Assembly (NCBI RefSeq): GCF_040581485.1
Contig: NC_090128.1
Span: 38,780,931-38,844,930, forward strand
Reading direction: 5' to 3'
Source: Linepithema humile
Taxonomy: Eukaryota > Arthropoda > Insecta > Hymenoptera > Formicidae
DNA length: 64,000 nt
Below, piece by piece: positions 26,633 to 39,911 of this stretch. The notes beneath the pieces were generated by a model. That model was not told the DNA's origin. It ran no database searches and saw only the letters and a program-made list of their open reading frames with translations. Positions within the stretch are counted from its first letter, which is position 1; each line of letters starts with the position of its first letter. The position numbers were made by a program, and so were the translations under genes.

Positions 26633-28333
26633 ATGAATACCGCTAAAGATGATGACGATTTTTGGTACAGCAGCGAAACGCGATCGTTCTGTTTTGAAAA
26701 CGAGGTTATTATTGAGAATGATGATCTTCAAAATACAAAACCTTTGCTCTCAATTATATCTGAGAAGACACTGTCATGCAGTATGTGAAAAATGCAAATA
26801 TATTTACGTTGAAATCAATCAGTGTTAACAGGTGTATTTAAATACTGAATATTTAATTTTGTAGTTTTAACTGCGGATAAATTACGAAATGTACATTCAG
26901 AAACAGTTGTTGCCCAACCAGATATTACGTTGAAAAGGATATTACTCGGTCAGCCATACTCACTAGAACAATATAAGTCTTTTAGCAGTAAAACTGCTCT
27001 ATTAGATGCTGCCATTTTAAGCGGAGATGGAAATGCCATTTTGATAGTAAGAACTTTTGTATAGCTAGAATCACAATTTTATTATATATATCAATCAATA
27101 ATATGATAATATAAATTCTATTATTTGTTGCAGATCATTTTATTTCTTACAAAAACTCTGAAGCGATCTTTGGTACAAAGATTATTGATAGAGAGGCCGG
27201 ATGCAGTAAATATATATATCCATTATCTTTTTATAAGACTACAAACGAGTGAAATAACTGATATTTTAACGTATGTAATTTCTATAACGTGTCTTTGATG
27301 AATTGTTATTAGTTTTCTCACATCTGACATTTTACAGAATGCTGGGCCACTCTTCAACTGCTGCTGTAAGTGTTATAGTACATATCATACAAGCTAAATT
27401 ACAAATGTATTTTACTGGTGGTTTTTTTACAGATGAAGAATCTCTATATTATTATAAAAAACACCAGAGACCCAAGTAGGCTATTGCAAAAACTTCACAA
27501 TTGTTACAAAGCACATTTTGCCATGCTACCTGATTGTAAGGAAGCTACGTTTCTAGAATCTTACATTAAGCTTTTAGGTATGTTTACAATCCTATACTTT
27601 GATATATGACAAATCATTGTTTATACATCTGTGAATTGTTTGTTAGAATGGCAAATGGCGATCAAACAGAAAAAGGGAAATGAAGAGTTCCCATTAAACT
27701 CTTCTGTTTTGGAATCTCTGTATTATGCACACAAGCACCACTGCAATACTCCAGATAATTTTGTCATTGTATCACCCACAACGCTCTCTCAAGACCATGA
27801 CATTTCTCCTAAATTATACCAAAAAGCCGCTATACAAGTTAAAGCCTCCTGTAGCGGATGGGATGACATCGATCGTTTACTCTTAACAAAGGTAACATGT
27901 TTTGTGCTGTGAATCAATTTATCCCTTTAGAATTATATTATACTGTTTTATTTCTAGAAAATACTTGGTAATACAAAACTGCAAACGCATTTACATATAG
28001 AAGATATTTTGAAAGTATTGAATAAACACAATGCACCGTGCGCTATTTTAGAAAAGTATCTGAAGTTTGTTGATAATCTAGAAAAACGATTGGAATTGGC
28101 AAAGAAATTATCTTGCCATACGGTAGTAATTGATGTATGTATATATTTCTGTGACAATGATAAATTATGTAGAGGACGATTAAGTTATACATTTATAAAT
28201 TTTATAGATATTTGTGCAACAAGGAGACCGTACAATGCTGATGGATTACAAAGCAAAATTGCAGCCTCAATCAGAAGAATATTTTTATGTTGAAAGTGCT
28301 TTACGTTTACCACATGTTAAATGGAAAAGTTAA
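26633..28333 (+). CDS. VIPAS39: VIPAS39 / SPE-39 homologue (VPS33B-interacting tethering subunit)
   Basis: Exons 26633-26780, 26865-27046, 27134-27270, 27338-27365, 27433-27577, 27647-27891, 27958-28134 and 28208-28333 join in phase into about 395 aa. The start MNTAKDDDDFWYSSE resembles the acidic N-terminus of vertebrate VIPAS39. The middle (NAILIIILFLTKTLKRSLVQ across an exon border) and the end (EDILKVLNKHNAPCAILEKY, then TVVID and a tail finishing HVKWKS) match the VPS16-like C-terminal part. Known role: VIPAS39 binds VPS33B in the CHEVI complex, which acts in endosomal, lysosomal and secretory-granule trafficking; the Drosophila counterpart is Vps16B. It is about 100 aa shorter than the human protein, mostly through a shorter N-terminal linker. 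A 28-nt exon (27338-27365) is unusually small, but phase requires it. A plus-strand AATAAA lies at 28656-28661. Confidence 0.9.
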
Positions 28334-29821
28334 GCTCATTTTAATTTATAATTATAATTATTATCCAACATTTATAATTATGAAAAATAATATATATTTG
28401 AATTATATGCAATTATTGTATTTATTGCATTAATAAGCACATATACATATACATTATTATATATACATGCACACATAGTGTATGATGTGAGAGATTAAAA
28501 GGAAAAGTGGATCAAGTCCATTTTTGTTAATTGTTAGAAAATTAGTTTTAAAATTAAAGTTGCTCTAATTGTGTACAACATGTACATATTTTTCGCAGAT
28601 ACTATAGTTTCTTTTAATTTTAACTGAAATATTTGCACTCACTTTAAAATTATTTAATAAAAACTGTTCAGTTTTTTCTAATTTATACATGGAATTTAAA
28701 TAAAGGACTTGAGCCACTTTTCTTCTGAGCCCCTCACATAGATATATGATATTGTTGACAATATATATGCTTAATATATTCTTGATATTTAATAAGATAA
28801 TTTTACAAGACAGTTTATCTTTTATTGACAATCTATCAGCTAGAATCTGTCGGAAAAAATTCTATTGCATATATTGAATGTTCTTTTATATTGAATGTGA
28901 TCTCTGAATCCCTCATAATCGTACTATTGTGCAATGTGAACTTGACTTTAAGTCGATAAATTATTTCTATACACGTACTGTTTAGATTGTGGCCATATTC
29001 TTTTGTCGCGTTACTTTTCATCGGACAATTCAAGTAAATTTTCTCGCCTTTGTTCATCAAGATTTAACTCAATTCGATTTCTCGGTGCTGATTCTTTCGC
29101 GAAAATCGGAAATACGCTTCGCAGTACGTGGAGCGGCGCGCATAGCGTTAAGCCGGCCAATCGCGCTCGAGGAAACCGTTAGAAGTTTCCGTTGTGTGCG
29201 CGTTTAAACATTCTAGTGCACATTTGTCATCTGCGTGTGCGAACCACTCCCGTGTTCGGAGTAACCCGTGTTTTCGCGATCCTCGGTAAGTTATCGTACA
29301 CATTTCACAATTATCCGGACGCTATTTCGAGGTAAATCCGGCGAGGCGAATTCACGAGCGAGTGGCGATTGCACGAGGCGACTCGTGGAGGGATACGTGT
29401 CCCGAAAGCGTGGCGCATTGATAAAGAATGCCGAATATGTCGACGGCGACAATTTCGTACCAAAAAAAGTGAATGGAATGTTGTCCTTCTCAAGATCTCC
29501 CCGAATTCGACTATTTAATTGATCTCGCTGATCGTCTTCCGAACCGCAAAGGCAAATTCAACATATCAAAGCTTTGGTTATTACTACAGATTTCACTTAA
29601 CGATTTCATTTAGGTCGGATAACGCTAACCGGGCGAAAATAATACAATAATTGGGATTTTAATTGTTATCTTCCTTGTGCATATGACAAGCTGATGATAA
29701 TCATAATTATTCTGATACTGCTTGCAGCATATTGTGTTGGAATTTCATGATTGCATGAGTATTGTAAGAATATTTGCTAATACTATATGTTTATTTCATT
29801 GCTGTGTTTTACGTTTTTCAG
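28334..29821. other. Intergenic region and Eb1 5' UTR
   Basis: The left part to about 28990 is AT-rich and holds the VIPAS39 3' end; its minus-strand open frames are AT-biased and unrecognised. From about 29090 to 29285 the sequence turns GC- and CpG-rich and ends at a GTAAGT donor (exon end 29285). The matching acceptor ends at 29821, followed by 20 nt of leader before the Eb1 start. This gives a probable non-coding first exon for Eb1. The transcription start cannot be fixed from sequence. Confidence 0.5.
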
Positions 29822-29841
29822 AGTTAAAATAAGCAGAGAAC

Positions 29842-32800
29842 ATGGCTGTTAACGTATACGCCACAAATATGACATCAGATAATCTCAGTCGCCATGACAT
29901 GTTGGCCTGGGTAAATGATTGTCTCCAGTCTTCGTTTACTAAGATCGAGGAACTGTGCACCGGTGCGGTCTACTGTCAGTTTATGGATATGCTCTTTCCG
30001 GGCAGTGTACCACTGAAAAGGGTCAAATTCAAGACTAATCTGGAGCACGAGTACATACAGAATTTCAAAATTCTCCAAGGTGGTTTCAAAAAGATGAATG
30101 TGGATAAGGTAAGCAAACAACTTTATTACAGATATCTTTATCTTTATTTCTCTTTTGTCGCACGCTTCTCGTGATAATTCCTTAAAAAACAGCAGATACG
30201 TGGAAATATATCTGGTACGAAGTATAGAGGTGACATATTAAGATAAACATTAAAATAATTGATTTTAAAGTTGTAGTTTTATTACATATCTTTTTGTTTC
30301 TTTTCACTGAGAGTTATTGGGTGATTTAACGATGCTTAAAGAATACAATGAAAGTGGAAAGCTTGGTAGTGTAACATATATTTTGTATGTAATACAAAAA
30401 ATATGTAACATGAAAGTATTTAGTTGTTAATATTAATAAACAGATAAATTATGATTACTAAATATAGCATGAGGAATATATTACACAAATATTAAGAGAG
30501 GTAAGCCGTCATGGATATGTGCAATATAAAAAACAATTTTACATCAAAGTCTTAGGTCACATAGTTCCACATTTAATAGTATAAATCTTGCGCAAGACAA
30601 TGAAATTATAATGATATGGCCATGGAAATGGTTCAGGTAATACCAGTGGACAAGCTGATAAAAGGGCGCTTTCAAGACAACTTTGAGTTTCTACAGTGGT
30701 TCAAAAAGTTTTTTGATGCGAATTATGACGGTCGTGAGTACGATGCTTACGAAGCGCGCGGCTGCATACCGCTAGGTTCCGGTGTGGACGGGACACACAA
30801 TTTGTCGAATCCACAGTTGGTACCTCTGCCGCCGCAATCAAAGCCGCCACAAATGCAACAAAGACACATACAACAACGTACCATCGCCCCGCGGCCGCAG
30901 CAGGGTACATTGTTGCAATCTCGATTTTACACAACCGCTTTTTGCATGCTGAACACATAATAGTATTCTGTAAAAGCGACATACACATATGCACATACAC
31001 ATGCGTGTGCACGCAGAGATGTACATTCCAAAAGTGTGTGTCTCAACTCTTGAAATGTCTTTGATTGCAATAGTATATTTTAATCGATTGTACCAATTTT
31101 GTATTATTTGAAGTCTATGCATTGAATACGTTAGCTGTTTTCATGATACACAAACATGTGTTTCACCTCACACGCACCCTTTCTTTTTTATACATTACGA
31201 ACATTTGAGAATCTAATGAAATCGATCGAACGTAGGAAAAAGTGTACAGAAATATGTGACACATATTAATGTGAAGTCTTAATATGTGTGTATATATATA
31301 TATGAAATAATTCTTCTATACATATATACAAAATAGGATGTTAGGTGTTGTCCGCCCTGCATTTGCATCATGATTTAGCATAGAACCAGAGAAAAGGTTC
31401 CCGGACTGTATATTTCTAACAATCTATAAAACAGATCTGTGCAAGCGATAAAGGATTAGAAAACAAGAAACTGTCCTTATAAACTTGTCACAATCGTTTC
31501 TGATCATGTATTATGATGTTAAAAGTAACATTTTCTAGCTGTGTTATGTTAAAAATGGTTAATTTTAACGTCAGACCTTATGTTTATTCATTTTGGAATA
31601 ATTTGTTCATATTTATTTTATTTTATTTTGTTACGCATACACACACACTCTCCACTCCTCATTTGCAGATTGTGCCAATTGATAGGCTGGTGAAAGGCAG
31701 GTTCCAAGACAACTTTGAGTTTTTGCAATGGTTCAAGAAGTTCTTTGACGCAAACTACTCGGGAGCAGAGCCGTATGATGCGCTTGCTATGCGAGGAGGG
31801 GAGCCTATGGGTAGTGGCGGAAGTAATGCACCCCGTGGTGGTTCTAATGCGAAACCACGTATTTCTCCACGTGAGACAGTAAATTCGGCTAAAACTGCTC
31901 CTCGTACTACTGGTACATCATTTAATGACTTTCCTCTTTGATACAAAAAAAAAAGTTTGAGTCTTAACTATACATATGGAACAAAATTGAATCTAACGGA
32001 ACAGTGTTTTTCTCAAATGTGACTTCAAATTTTGCATTAACACAGATTTTTACTAATCAATAATTGATAATGACTTGATTGATCATGATACGTTTTTAAT
32101 GTTATGAAAATCTGATTGCAAACAAGTAGATATTAGAGAATGGATGCTGAATCAGTAGATTTAAAATTTCCTAAAAAAAATGTAGCTTGTCATTTGATTA
32201 AAGATATCTCGCGTAGAAATCAGTATTTGAACAAAAAAAAACCCTAATGGATTATTGCGTTGTGGCCTCGGTAACTTAAAATAAAGTTTGTCTTTAGGTA
32301 TGAGAGGGACATCCATCTTCCAAGCAGATAATACAAACACTTTAGGTGAAATTCAATATATCATTTTGTTTTTAATTGTTATTCATCCTACTTAAGTTTT
32401 ACTTCTTTCATTCTATATATATTTTAATATTGAAGTATATAAAGTATAAGATAAATTATGTGTTCCTAGTAATTTTGTATAATTTAGTACTTCTGTTAAT
32501 ACTGATTTATATCACAATATTAAAAAAAGAAAAGTAACTACTGAAACAAACAAAATTTTAATGAACACAGTTTTGAAAATTAATCACATATGAAATATTT
32601 TATCACTTTATATAGCATTCAACTAGTCTCTGGTCATTATTTCCTTATTTCACTATCAACACTTGTTAGTGCACTATATTGTAAACATGTAATATGAGAA
32701 TTATTTTTCATTTCTTGCAATATTTGCCTTGCGGTTCTTTTTCGTTAATGCAAAGATGTTATTTTTTTTCTATATGAATTTCACTTTCGTAAAACTAACA

Positions 32801-34439
32801 GTTTACGACTGTGTGAAATACATATACTGTGCATGGTTTTAAACTAGATTTCTGCATGCATTGTTCTGCTTTCCGCAATGTGGCTTGTATGTCTATATAT
32901 TTAGATAAATTTATTAAATCTTGACATAATTTACAATTGCGATACAAGTAAATTTATCTACTTTACATTAATAGAACTATAAATCACTTTATGTTTTAAC
33001 ATATTTTTAAAGAAACGTATTTTCTTCATCCAGTAAATAAAGTTCAACCGCCGTATCGTCCACCACCGAAAAACCCGGCAGTCGGCAACCGTGGTGATAC
33101 CGGAAAAGTTGAAGAACTCACTGCACAGGTATGCTACATTTATTTTACTCAAATATGTTTACAAAAATCGATATCCTCTGTGCATATTTTCTAACGATTA
33201 ATCAAACATTTCAGTTGGTCGAGTTGAAAATGTCAGTCGAAGGTTTGGAAAAGGAAAGAGATTTTTATTTTGGAAAATTACGTGACATAGAAGTCATGTG
33301 TCAAGATTGCGACAATAGCGGTGATCCTCCACCTATTGTACAGAAAATTTTAGAAGTCCTTTACGCAACAGAGGTAATACTGTTCCTTTTATTTATCTTA
33401 TTGTAGTTCAAATAATTTCCAAGTTCATGTAAAAAGATATAATGTATTTATTACGGAAGTTTTTTGCTTTTCTTGCTTTTCATAAATTTGTTAAATTTAT
33501 TATAAGACATGAGAGCTAGAATTATGATTTATTGAAGGATTAACAAAGGATATTATGCATCTTCCCTATATTTTTGTGAAACAAAATTTCAATTAAGACT
33601 CGTATAAGATGCCATAATTTTATTCCAGGATTTAAAAAAAGAAGAATCTGTGAGTGATACTATGTAAGCATCTTTTTTTTATTGTTTCGTAACAGGCGCG
33701 TTTTTGCTAATAAGGTAATGATATTTTAAATAAATGTTTGGGGCGTCTTAATCGTATTTGGTGATTAACTTTGGAAGTGTGAAGAGAAATCAGTAAAGTG
33801 ACGTTGAAAGTACTTTTACACTTAATTTTGTGATTGTTTATCTAATATCTTAGTTTGAAGCTCCCTTCAATGTGCTATTATATTTTTGATTAATTGCACG
33901 ATTATAAAATAATGCATATTACGAATATCAGTATTTTTAACAGCCCTCATGCCTTATATATATATATCATGTGTCTTCGTATAACAAAAATTTTAGAAAT
34001 ATATATTATAGTAATGGAATATATCACAGTATTAAGTATTTTTCGTGCGCGCGCGCGCGAAGCTCATTTATCGCAACTACTAAAATATTCAATTTTGATA
34101 AAGTCAACTTTTGTTCCTCAAAATCTGGATAAATTCCAAATTAATATTTTACTCGTGTTTGTTCTTTTGTCAAATTAACACTGGTATAGGTATTCACAAT
34201 TCTTTTTTAAAACGATTAAAAATTATATATTTCTTTTTAAATGTTTTTTTTTTTCACTATGCTTATAATATATTTGTATTTCGTGATTACACAAGATTCG
34301 ATATGATGAGCTTGCAGTTGTGAAAAGATTTCTCCTCTGACTTTTATAACTCTAATGTTCTTCTTTTCAGGACGGTTTTGCACCACCCGAAGAATTAGAA
34401 GGCGACGGGCTAGCGCCCGACGACGAGGAGGAATATTAA
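29842..34439 (+). CDS. Eb1: EB1 microtubule plus-end binding protein (MAPRE family)
   Basis: Coding exons 29842-30108, then either 30637-30904 (A) or 31669-31912 (B), then 33034-33128, 33215-33373 and 34371-34439. Isoform A is about 285 aa and isoform B about 277 aa. The N-terminal calponin-homology domain starts MAVNVYATNMTSDNLSRHDM and ends in the alternative exon at KGRFQDNFEFLQWFKKFFDA. The Ser/Pro-rich linker is split between the alternative exon and 33034. The EB-homology dimer domain carries the hallmark EKERDFYFGKLRDIE. The tail ends in EEY, the motif that binds CAP-Gly proteins such as p150Glued and CLIP-170. Known role: EB1 tracks growing microtubule ends and recruits +TIP proteins. 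The first coding exon is preceded by a probable 5' UTR intron (29286-29821). Tandem AATAAA signals at 36059 and 36070 suggest a long 3' UTR. Confidence 0.95.
30637..30904 (+). other. Eb1: Eb1 alternative exon A (end of CH domain plus linker)
   Basis: It reads VIPVDKLIKGRFQDNFEFLQ on, then a Gln/Pro-rich linker ending RPQQ before a G|GTACAT donor. It enters in phase 0 and leaves in phase 1. Its core matches exon B almost residue for residue through FFDANY, but the linker is unrelated. Confidence 0.88.
31669..31912 (+). other. Eb1: Eb1 alternative exon B (end of CH domain plus linker)
   Basis: It reads IVPIDRLVKGRFQDNFEFLQ on, then a Gly/Ser/Thr-rich linker ending APRTT before the same type of G|GTACAT donor. 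Entry phase 0 and exit phase 1 are identical to exon A. An earlier GTGAGA at 31871 is a possible second donor in the same phase. Reading through instead meets a stop at 31939-31941. Confidence 0.85.
33629..33649 (+). other. Eb1: Candidate 21-nt in-frame Eb1 microexon
   Basis: A pyrimidine-rich acceptor (ttttattccag) is followed by 21 nt encoding DLKKEES and then a GTGAGT donor. It lies between the EB-homology exon and the tail exon, which meet in phase 0, so it adds seven residues without shifting frame. If it is not spliced out at GTGAGT, the frame continues as VSDTM and stops at 33665-33667, making an alternative tail without EEY. Confidence 0.55.
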
Positions 34440-37400
34440 CCTTTCTTATTTACGAATGTAATCGAAATGAACAGCAAATTATCCAAGTGCGTTTCAGATT
34501 ATCATGCCTACGAACCAGTATGAGTATCCCTTGCATAATAATTAAGCTACTTTATATCAGCAAATTATTCAGCAGTTTTAGCAGACTCTGCATTCGCGTT
34601 TCGTTCATGAAATTGATCAAAATCATTAAAGTTCGCACGACATTAGGATAGACATAAATCAAGTAGTGCACTTGAATAACTTGTTCTTTAGCGGTCATTG
34701 AAAAAAAAGAAAGGAGTGGGGGAAAGGAGAGAGTGTTAAAGGAGGGAAAAATCAGTTGGTAATCTTTTACAAGTTATCACAATTCCTTGTAATATTACAA
34801 TGATAGAATTCTCAAGATCAATGGCTCTCGATTTGCCGCAAATTTACGAATACCGAATATCTGTTAATGTTATTTTTGCATCCGCATACTGTTGCGTAGC
34901 GATTTACGTTAACTACACCTTTTTTTTAATGCGTGAGTGTTTTGTTTGTAAATGTATTAAGTTTGTACCGACAATGAGTCACGAAGTTTTTGTCAAACAG
35001 TTTTATCCTCCGAAAAATCTATCTGTAGTTATCTAAAACAAAAAAAGAAAGAAATGTTAGTCCTGCTGGGAAGCTTAACCGAGAACCGCTCAGTTTGTCC
35101 AACCCATTTTCCGTGCAATGTGCTAAGCGGCCGATGCACTCAGTGGTTTTGCGTGAGTTTTTACCGTCAGCGAATTAACTCTTACTCATCATCGTTAATA
35201 ATTGAAATTTTATTCCGCTTGCCAACATTCTCTATCTGCATCTCACCGACACAGGAGCATCGAACATAATACATTCGTAGATACGCGAACACTGCACATA
35301 CACAGTCCAAGTACTTTGGTTTAGTAAATTAGACAATGTATGCTTTGTGAAGGCAGATTGCGAGACAAAACGGTACGCTTATGCACCCGATTACTGAATT
35401 ATGAAGATGTGAAAGACTAATTAAAGTTAGAATTCATATTAAAAGATTTGTCTATTAATGTTTCTCCCGTACAAATAGATTCTAGGAAAGAAACGGTCAC
35501 AAAGAGAACGATTTGCAGCCTATTGACAGTCCCTCGAGATGTAAGAATGGCCTTAAAGCGCGGTGAATTTGAGATACAAGTGAAATACTCAGAATTATAT
35601 TAGTAAGCGCGAAAGTGTTTCTGCAAATTGTGTCGTCGGAGCACTGTCGATTACGCTGCTATATCTCACTTTCATAAAGTAAAAAAAAAAAAAATCCGTA
35701 AAATTATACGTTTTGCGAGCAAAAGAGTGAGAGAGACGAAGAGCGAAAGAGTCACGGCGCGTAAAGCGTTTTGCAAATGCTTCTACGTGCTTCGGCATGC
35801 GTGTGTGCTTTCAATGTTATTGGTTTTGATGGTCAAAATCGATATTGATCGTAAATGTATAAGAATCGGATTAATTTTAAGCAAAAAGCGTCGATAATCG
35901 TGAACAATTGTCTGATTAGAATATAATTCGCATTATGTACTACATTTTTATATACTAAGTTCCAACAGGAAGAAGGGCATACAGTTTGGCTTGCGTTCTG
36001 TTCGTCGCTCTGTACGCGCGCATATGTGCTTCAAAATTTGAAATTTCAATGCCGATGTAATAAACGTTTAATAAAGTCGACCCGAATGCAGATTATTTTC
36101 TAATTCTGTAATTGTTTCGAAATATTTCACGCAGTCAAGTATCAAGTATCAAGTTTAATTATACGTGCATTTTGTTCTGTCCATGTGAATTTAGCGTAAT
36201 AATATGTAAGACACACGAGATTATTTCCAAAAGGTTTAAAAATTTATCTTTGACTGTACGAAAGCAATGTTTATCAAAAGATTAAGTGCGTTTTATTTTA
36301 ATAAAAATATATAATTCAGCGTCACGATATATTTAACATGAAAAAGAAATAATGTAATATTAAATTTCGTTCAACTTTATAAAAAAAAGTTTACAATATG
36401 TAATGCTTATTTGCAAAGGACAAAGTTGTTCTTCGAATCAATTAAATTGAACTCAAAACTAAAAGCTTAGTTTTTAAGTTAAAATTAAAATAAAGAATCA
36501 TCTCTGTTTTAACTCTTGAATCGCATGAGAAATAATTGCAATACTTTTCTGTTGGCAAATTTGAATTGAAAATCTTATTTACCTAAAGTTTATGACAATC
36601 GAATATTTTCTCGTGTTAAATTATTCGAAATACTGTATGCGGTGTGCGATGCGTTCAATCTAGTACGAAAAAAAGCATCGTATGCCGTAAATTTCTCCTC
36701 TTTTGAGCACCGAATGCACGCCCTTAAGCGCCGCTCACACGAGTTTAATCGTTACGCCACTGTTTGCGAACCTCGAGAATTCTGCTTTCCCAAATCGCAC
36801 TCAGCATCTCGCAGTCGCAGAGTCTCGGCTCTGTTCGCGTGTGATCGAGTGCTCGTCAAGAGTACAGCTTCCACTAGTGACCGGGAACGACGCCGTTCCA
36901 GAAACGTTGCCAGGACCACGTGGGGTTGCGGCGTAAATTACAGTCGACAACAGCTTTCGCTATCTCTTTTTCGTATCTTCAACGAGGTAACTGACGATAT
37001 TAAATTAAACACCGCGATCAAAGATAGTTGAATAGATTTAAAAATTACGCTCCATCGAAGTTGTTTGTCAATAATTGACAACAATCGATAATAATCGTAA
37101 TTAATTGAAAAGTTTTCTACTATTCTCTGCTTCGAAAGAAAGATATGTGTTTGGAAAAAGATATAAATGTGCTTTAAAAGAAATATATATGTGATATCAT
37201 TGTATAATACATTAAAAGGATTGTATCGGTGAACTTTTCTTATAAATAAAAAATGGAATTACCGCGAAAAAAAATCGAACTCCTGTAGTGGATTCGTAAA
37301 AGATTAATTAGCATCGAATTCAACTGGAAATTTCTCTATTGACCAGTGTATATGATGCTATTTCAAAATCTGTCCTCTCCGATCAAAACATTGTGAATCC

Positions 37401-39911
37401 TCGGTGAAGTTGCCGAGCAAAATCGCTCGGTATGTTTAAGGAATGATGATGTTTTGCAATAAATATATAATTAATAAGGTGATTTATTAACAGATTAAGA
37501 GACATAATTGGTATTTGTGATTAATAACTTATACTTTTATTTTTTATTTAACAATTTTTCGAGTAATTACGATACGTTGATAAAAAAAAATCATTTTAAA
37601 TAATATAATTATGAATAAAGTAGAATACATTAGGACGTATTTTATAATTCTCGCACTTGGCTGAATTATTTTGCGCAATTTTTTTCAACTGCAGATATGC
37701 AATTTATGAAAACACTTCGAAAAGTAACAGCGATTATACGTTGTCGCGCATAATTTATTACAATTTATCATGATCGTGTGTTGAAAACAGTTAAAATAAT
37801 TTTTTTACTTACTGGTCTGATTAATTGCGCGAAAAAACGTATACATATTCAGAACTTGAATTTAACTCAGTCAGTTCTCTTGTCAGCTTTTTTTTTATAT
37901 TACGTCGATAGGCCTGTCGAGATTTGACGGTCAACAGGACCTGCCACCGTATTAAACGAAAACATGATAAAATTCGAAAAGACAAACATCAAGGCTACGA
38001 TTAAGAAAGTAACTGTAAATGAGTAACGCTCAAATTTTCTAGACAGCGCACAGACATAATTTATTATCGTTCAGTACGTGATGTAAAGGCTCGATTTTCT
38101 AAGATTTGCTTTTGAAATTAATTAAAAAGTATAAACAATTGAATATTAACGAGGCGCGATATATGCATGTTACGTCGTTTATTTCTCTAATTTGCAAACT
38201 TGCTCTTATTGTTAGATCAAGAATATTCGTTTCAATATTCGACCAGAGAGCAATCATATTGCTTATTATTGTTTGAAATTAAATTAATTAAAAAAAAAAC
38301 AACGTTGAAAAATCTTTACTGTAGCAATCTATTGATAACGCTTCGTTTAAGTTTCCATCAAATCATATTGATTAATCAAAAAATCTTCTCAGTTTCTAAT
38401 CAATCTATTAATTACGATTTTTTGATATCTTTATCAAGATATAAAATAAATAGAAATTATGGAATTAAATCTGTTAACATGTTTATTTTAGCTTCATCAT
38501 GAAACGTATAGAATTTCCTGGAGCCTTCAGCATCAATCGCGACAAATTCCACTGTAATTTCTTATCAACATCGTAAAATTTTTCGGACGAGAGAAAAGCT
38601 ATATGAAATTGTCAATATCTGTTAAGTTTTATGAATTTTGCGGGAAAATATTGATAAAGCAGCTTGAAAAAGTTGCTTGGTCAGCGAGTTCTTCTTACTT
38701 GCTTGTGTGTACGCAGAATGCTTCTAGTGAGAATTTTTAAGTTGCTCGCAAAGCGTGCTCGTGTTACAAAAATTGTCGTTGCGACTGTTTGTAAGTGCGA
38801 TTGATCCTACAAAATCGAGGTGGACTAAATTGCATCAGTATGTCGCGGCTATTTAGCAAAAAGATATTCTACCTGGTTTTTTTTTTTACTAACAAGTCGG
38901 TATATGTGGAAGCGAATAAACAAAATTTTATTAAAATGCGCGTTATGCAATATGTATTTAAATATTGAAAAGATTAAACATATATTCTGAAACTACAAAC
39001 ATTAAAAATAACTCAAGTATGTGCATCTAAAAATTAAAAATTAATCCATTGTTCTTAAAATTTGCGTGAAAATTTCTTGCACGCGCGAGTTGCTGCTGTT
39101 TCGAAAGAAGTTGCGCGCATAGAGATTAATGCTTCGCGATAAAGTCCGTGAAACGTAGCTCCAGATATTCTTCAATGACACGCCAAATTCGCCTGCCAGT
39201 GATCGTGTGCATATTGTACATTGTGATGAGAATATATGTCGTAAATGGGGGTTTCTTTCGACGTTCCGGCCGGATAAAGCGAGGTCGCGCCTTCTCGATA
39301 GCGATTTATCGTCGCTTTCTTTATTGTTTATTTTGCATCTGAGTCATTAGAGCTTAACGCGAGATTTAATAAAAAGAAATTTTATTCATGTACACTGATC
39401 GTCAACAACCTGTTCGCGTATAAACATCCTAAATTCATCAGAAAATTCCGTAATTTGCGAGGAGAGTCTGCGAAATGCATTTTATGCGCTTATTTTCTTT
39501 GCGGATCTTAATATTAAACGTTCACTTATTTGGAAAAATTCTATTTTTGTAAATTTTTTTTATTATAAAAGAAGAAAATTTAGAATAGAAAAGAGCGTTT
39601 ATGAGCAATTTCGGATGCATCGTTAAAATTAATGTGATAAAATGTAATAAAATGTGAATAATTGTGCTTTCGTGGTTCTAAAATTAATAACAGCTAATAC
39701 TATTTTTTAAAATTTTCAGACACTAATTTATTTCCAGATAATTTATTTAAATATGGAGGACGAGATTTCATCATTCAAAGTAAGCATTCTAAAATCGCAC
39801 CTGTACAAAAATATATTTTCGATGAATACAGCCGATCGAACGTATTGTTTATTCGTTTGTTAGCTAACCAACAAACACAACAAAAAAACAGAGAAGAGTA
39901 GCTACATTTGG
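34440..39911. other. Eb1 3' UTR and intergenic region before the unknown membrane-protein gene
   Basis: Paired plus-strand AATAAA signals at 36059-36064 and 36070-36075 are the best candidates for the Eb1 3' end. A GC-richer patch at about 36640-36990, ending in GAG|GTAACT at 36987-36988, could be a non-coding first exon or promoter of the next gene. The remainder is AT-rich with no recognised coding exon. A short open block starting at 39754 (MEDEISSFK, followed by GTAAGC) could be a small exon but does not join the next exon convincingly. Confidence 0.4.

Noticed and set aside
36642..37031. 129-codon open frame in a GC-richer patch
   Set aside because: No recognised domain; kept only as a possible non-coding first exon or promoter patch.
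39754..39780. Short ATG block MEDEISSFK before a GTAAGC donor as first exon of the unknown gene
   Set aside because: Joining it to the next exon in phase needs a poor acceptor, and the ATG at 39912 has its own upstream in-frame stop.
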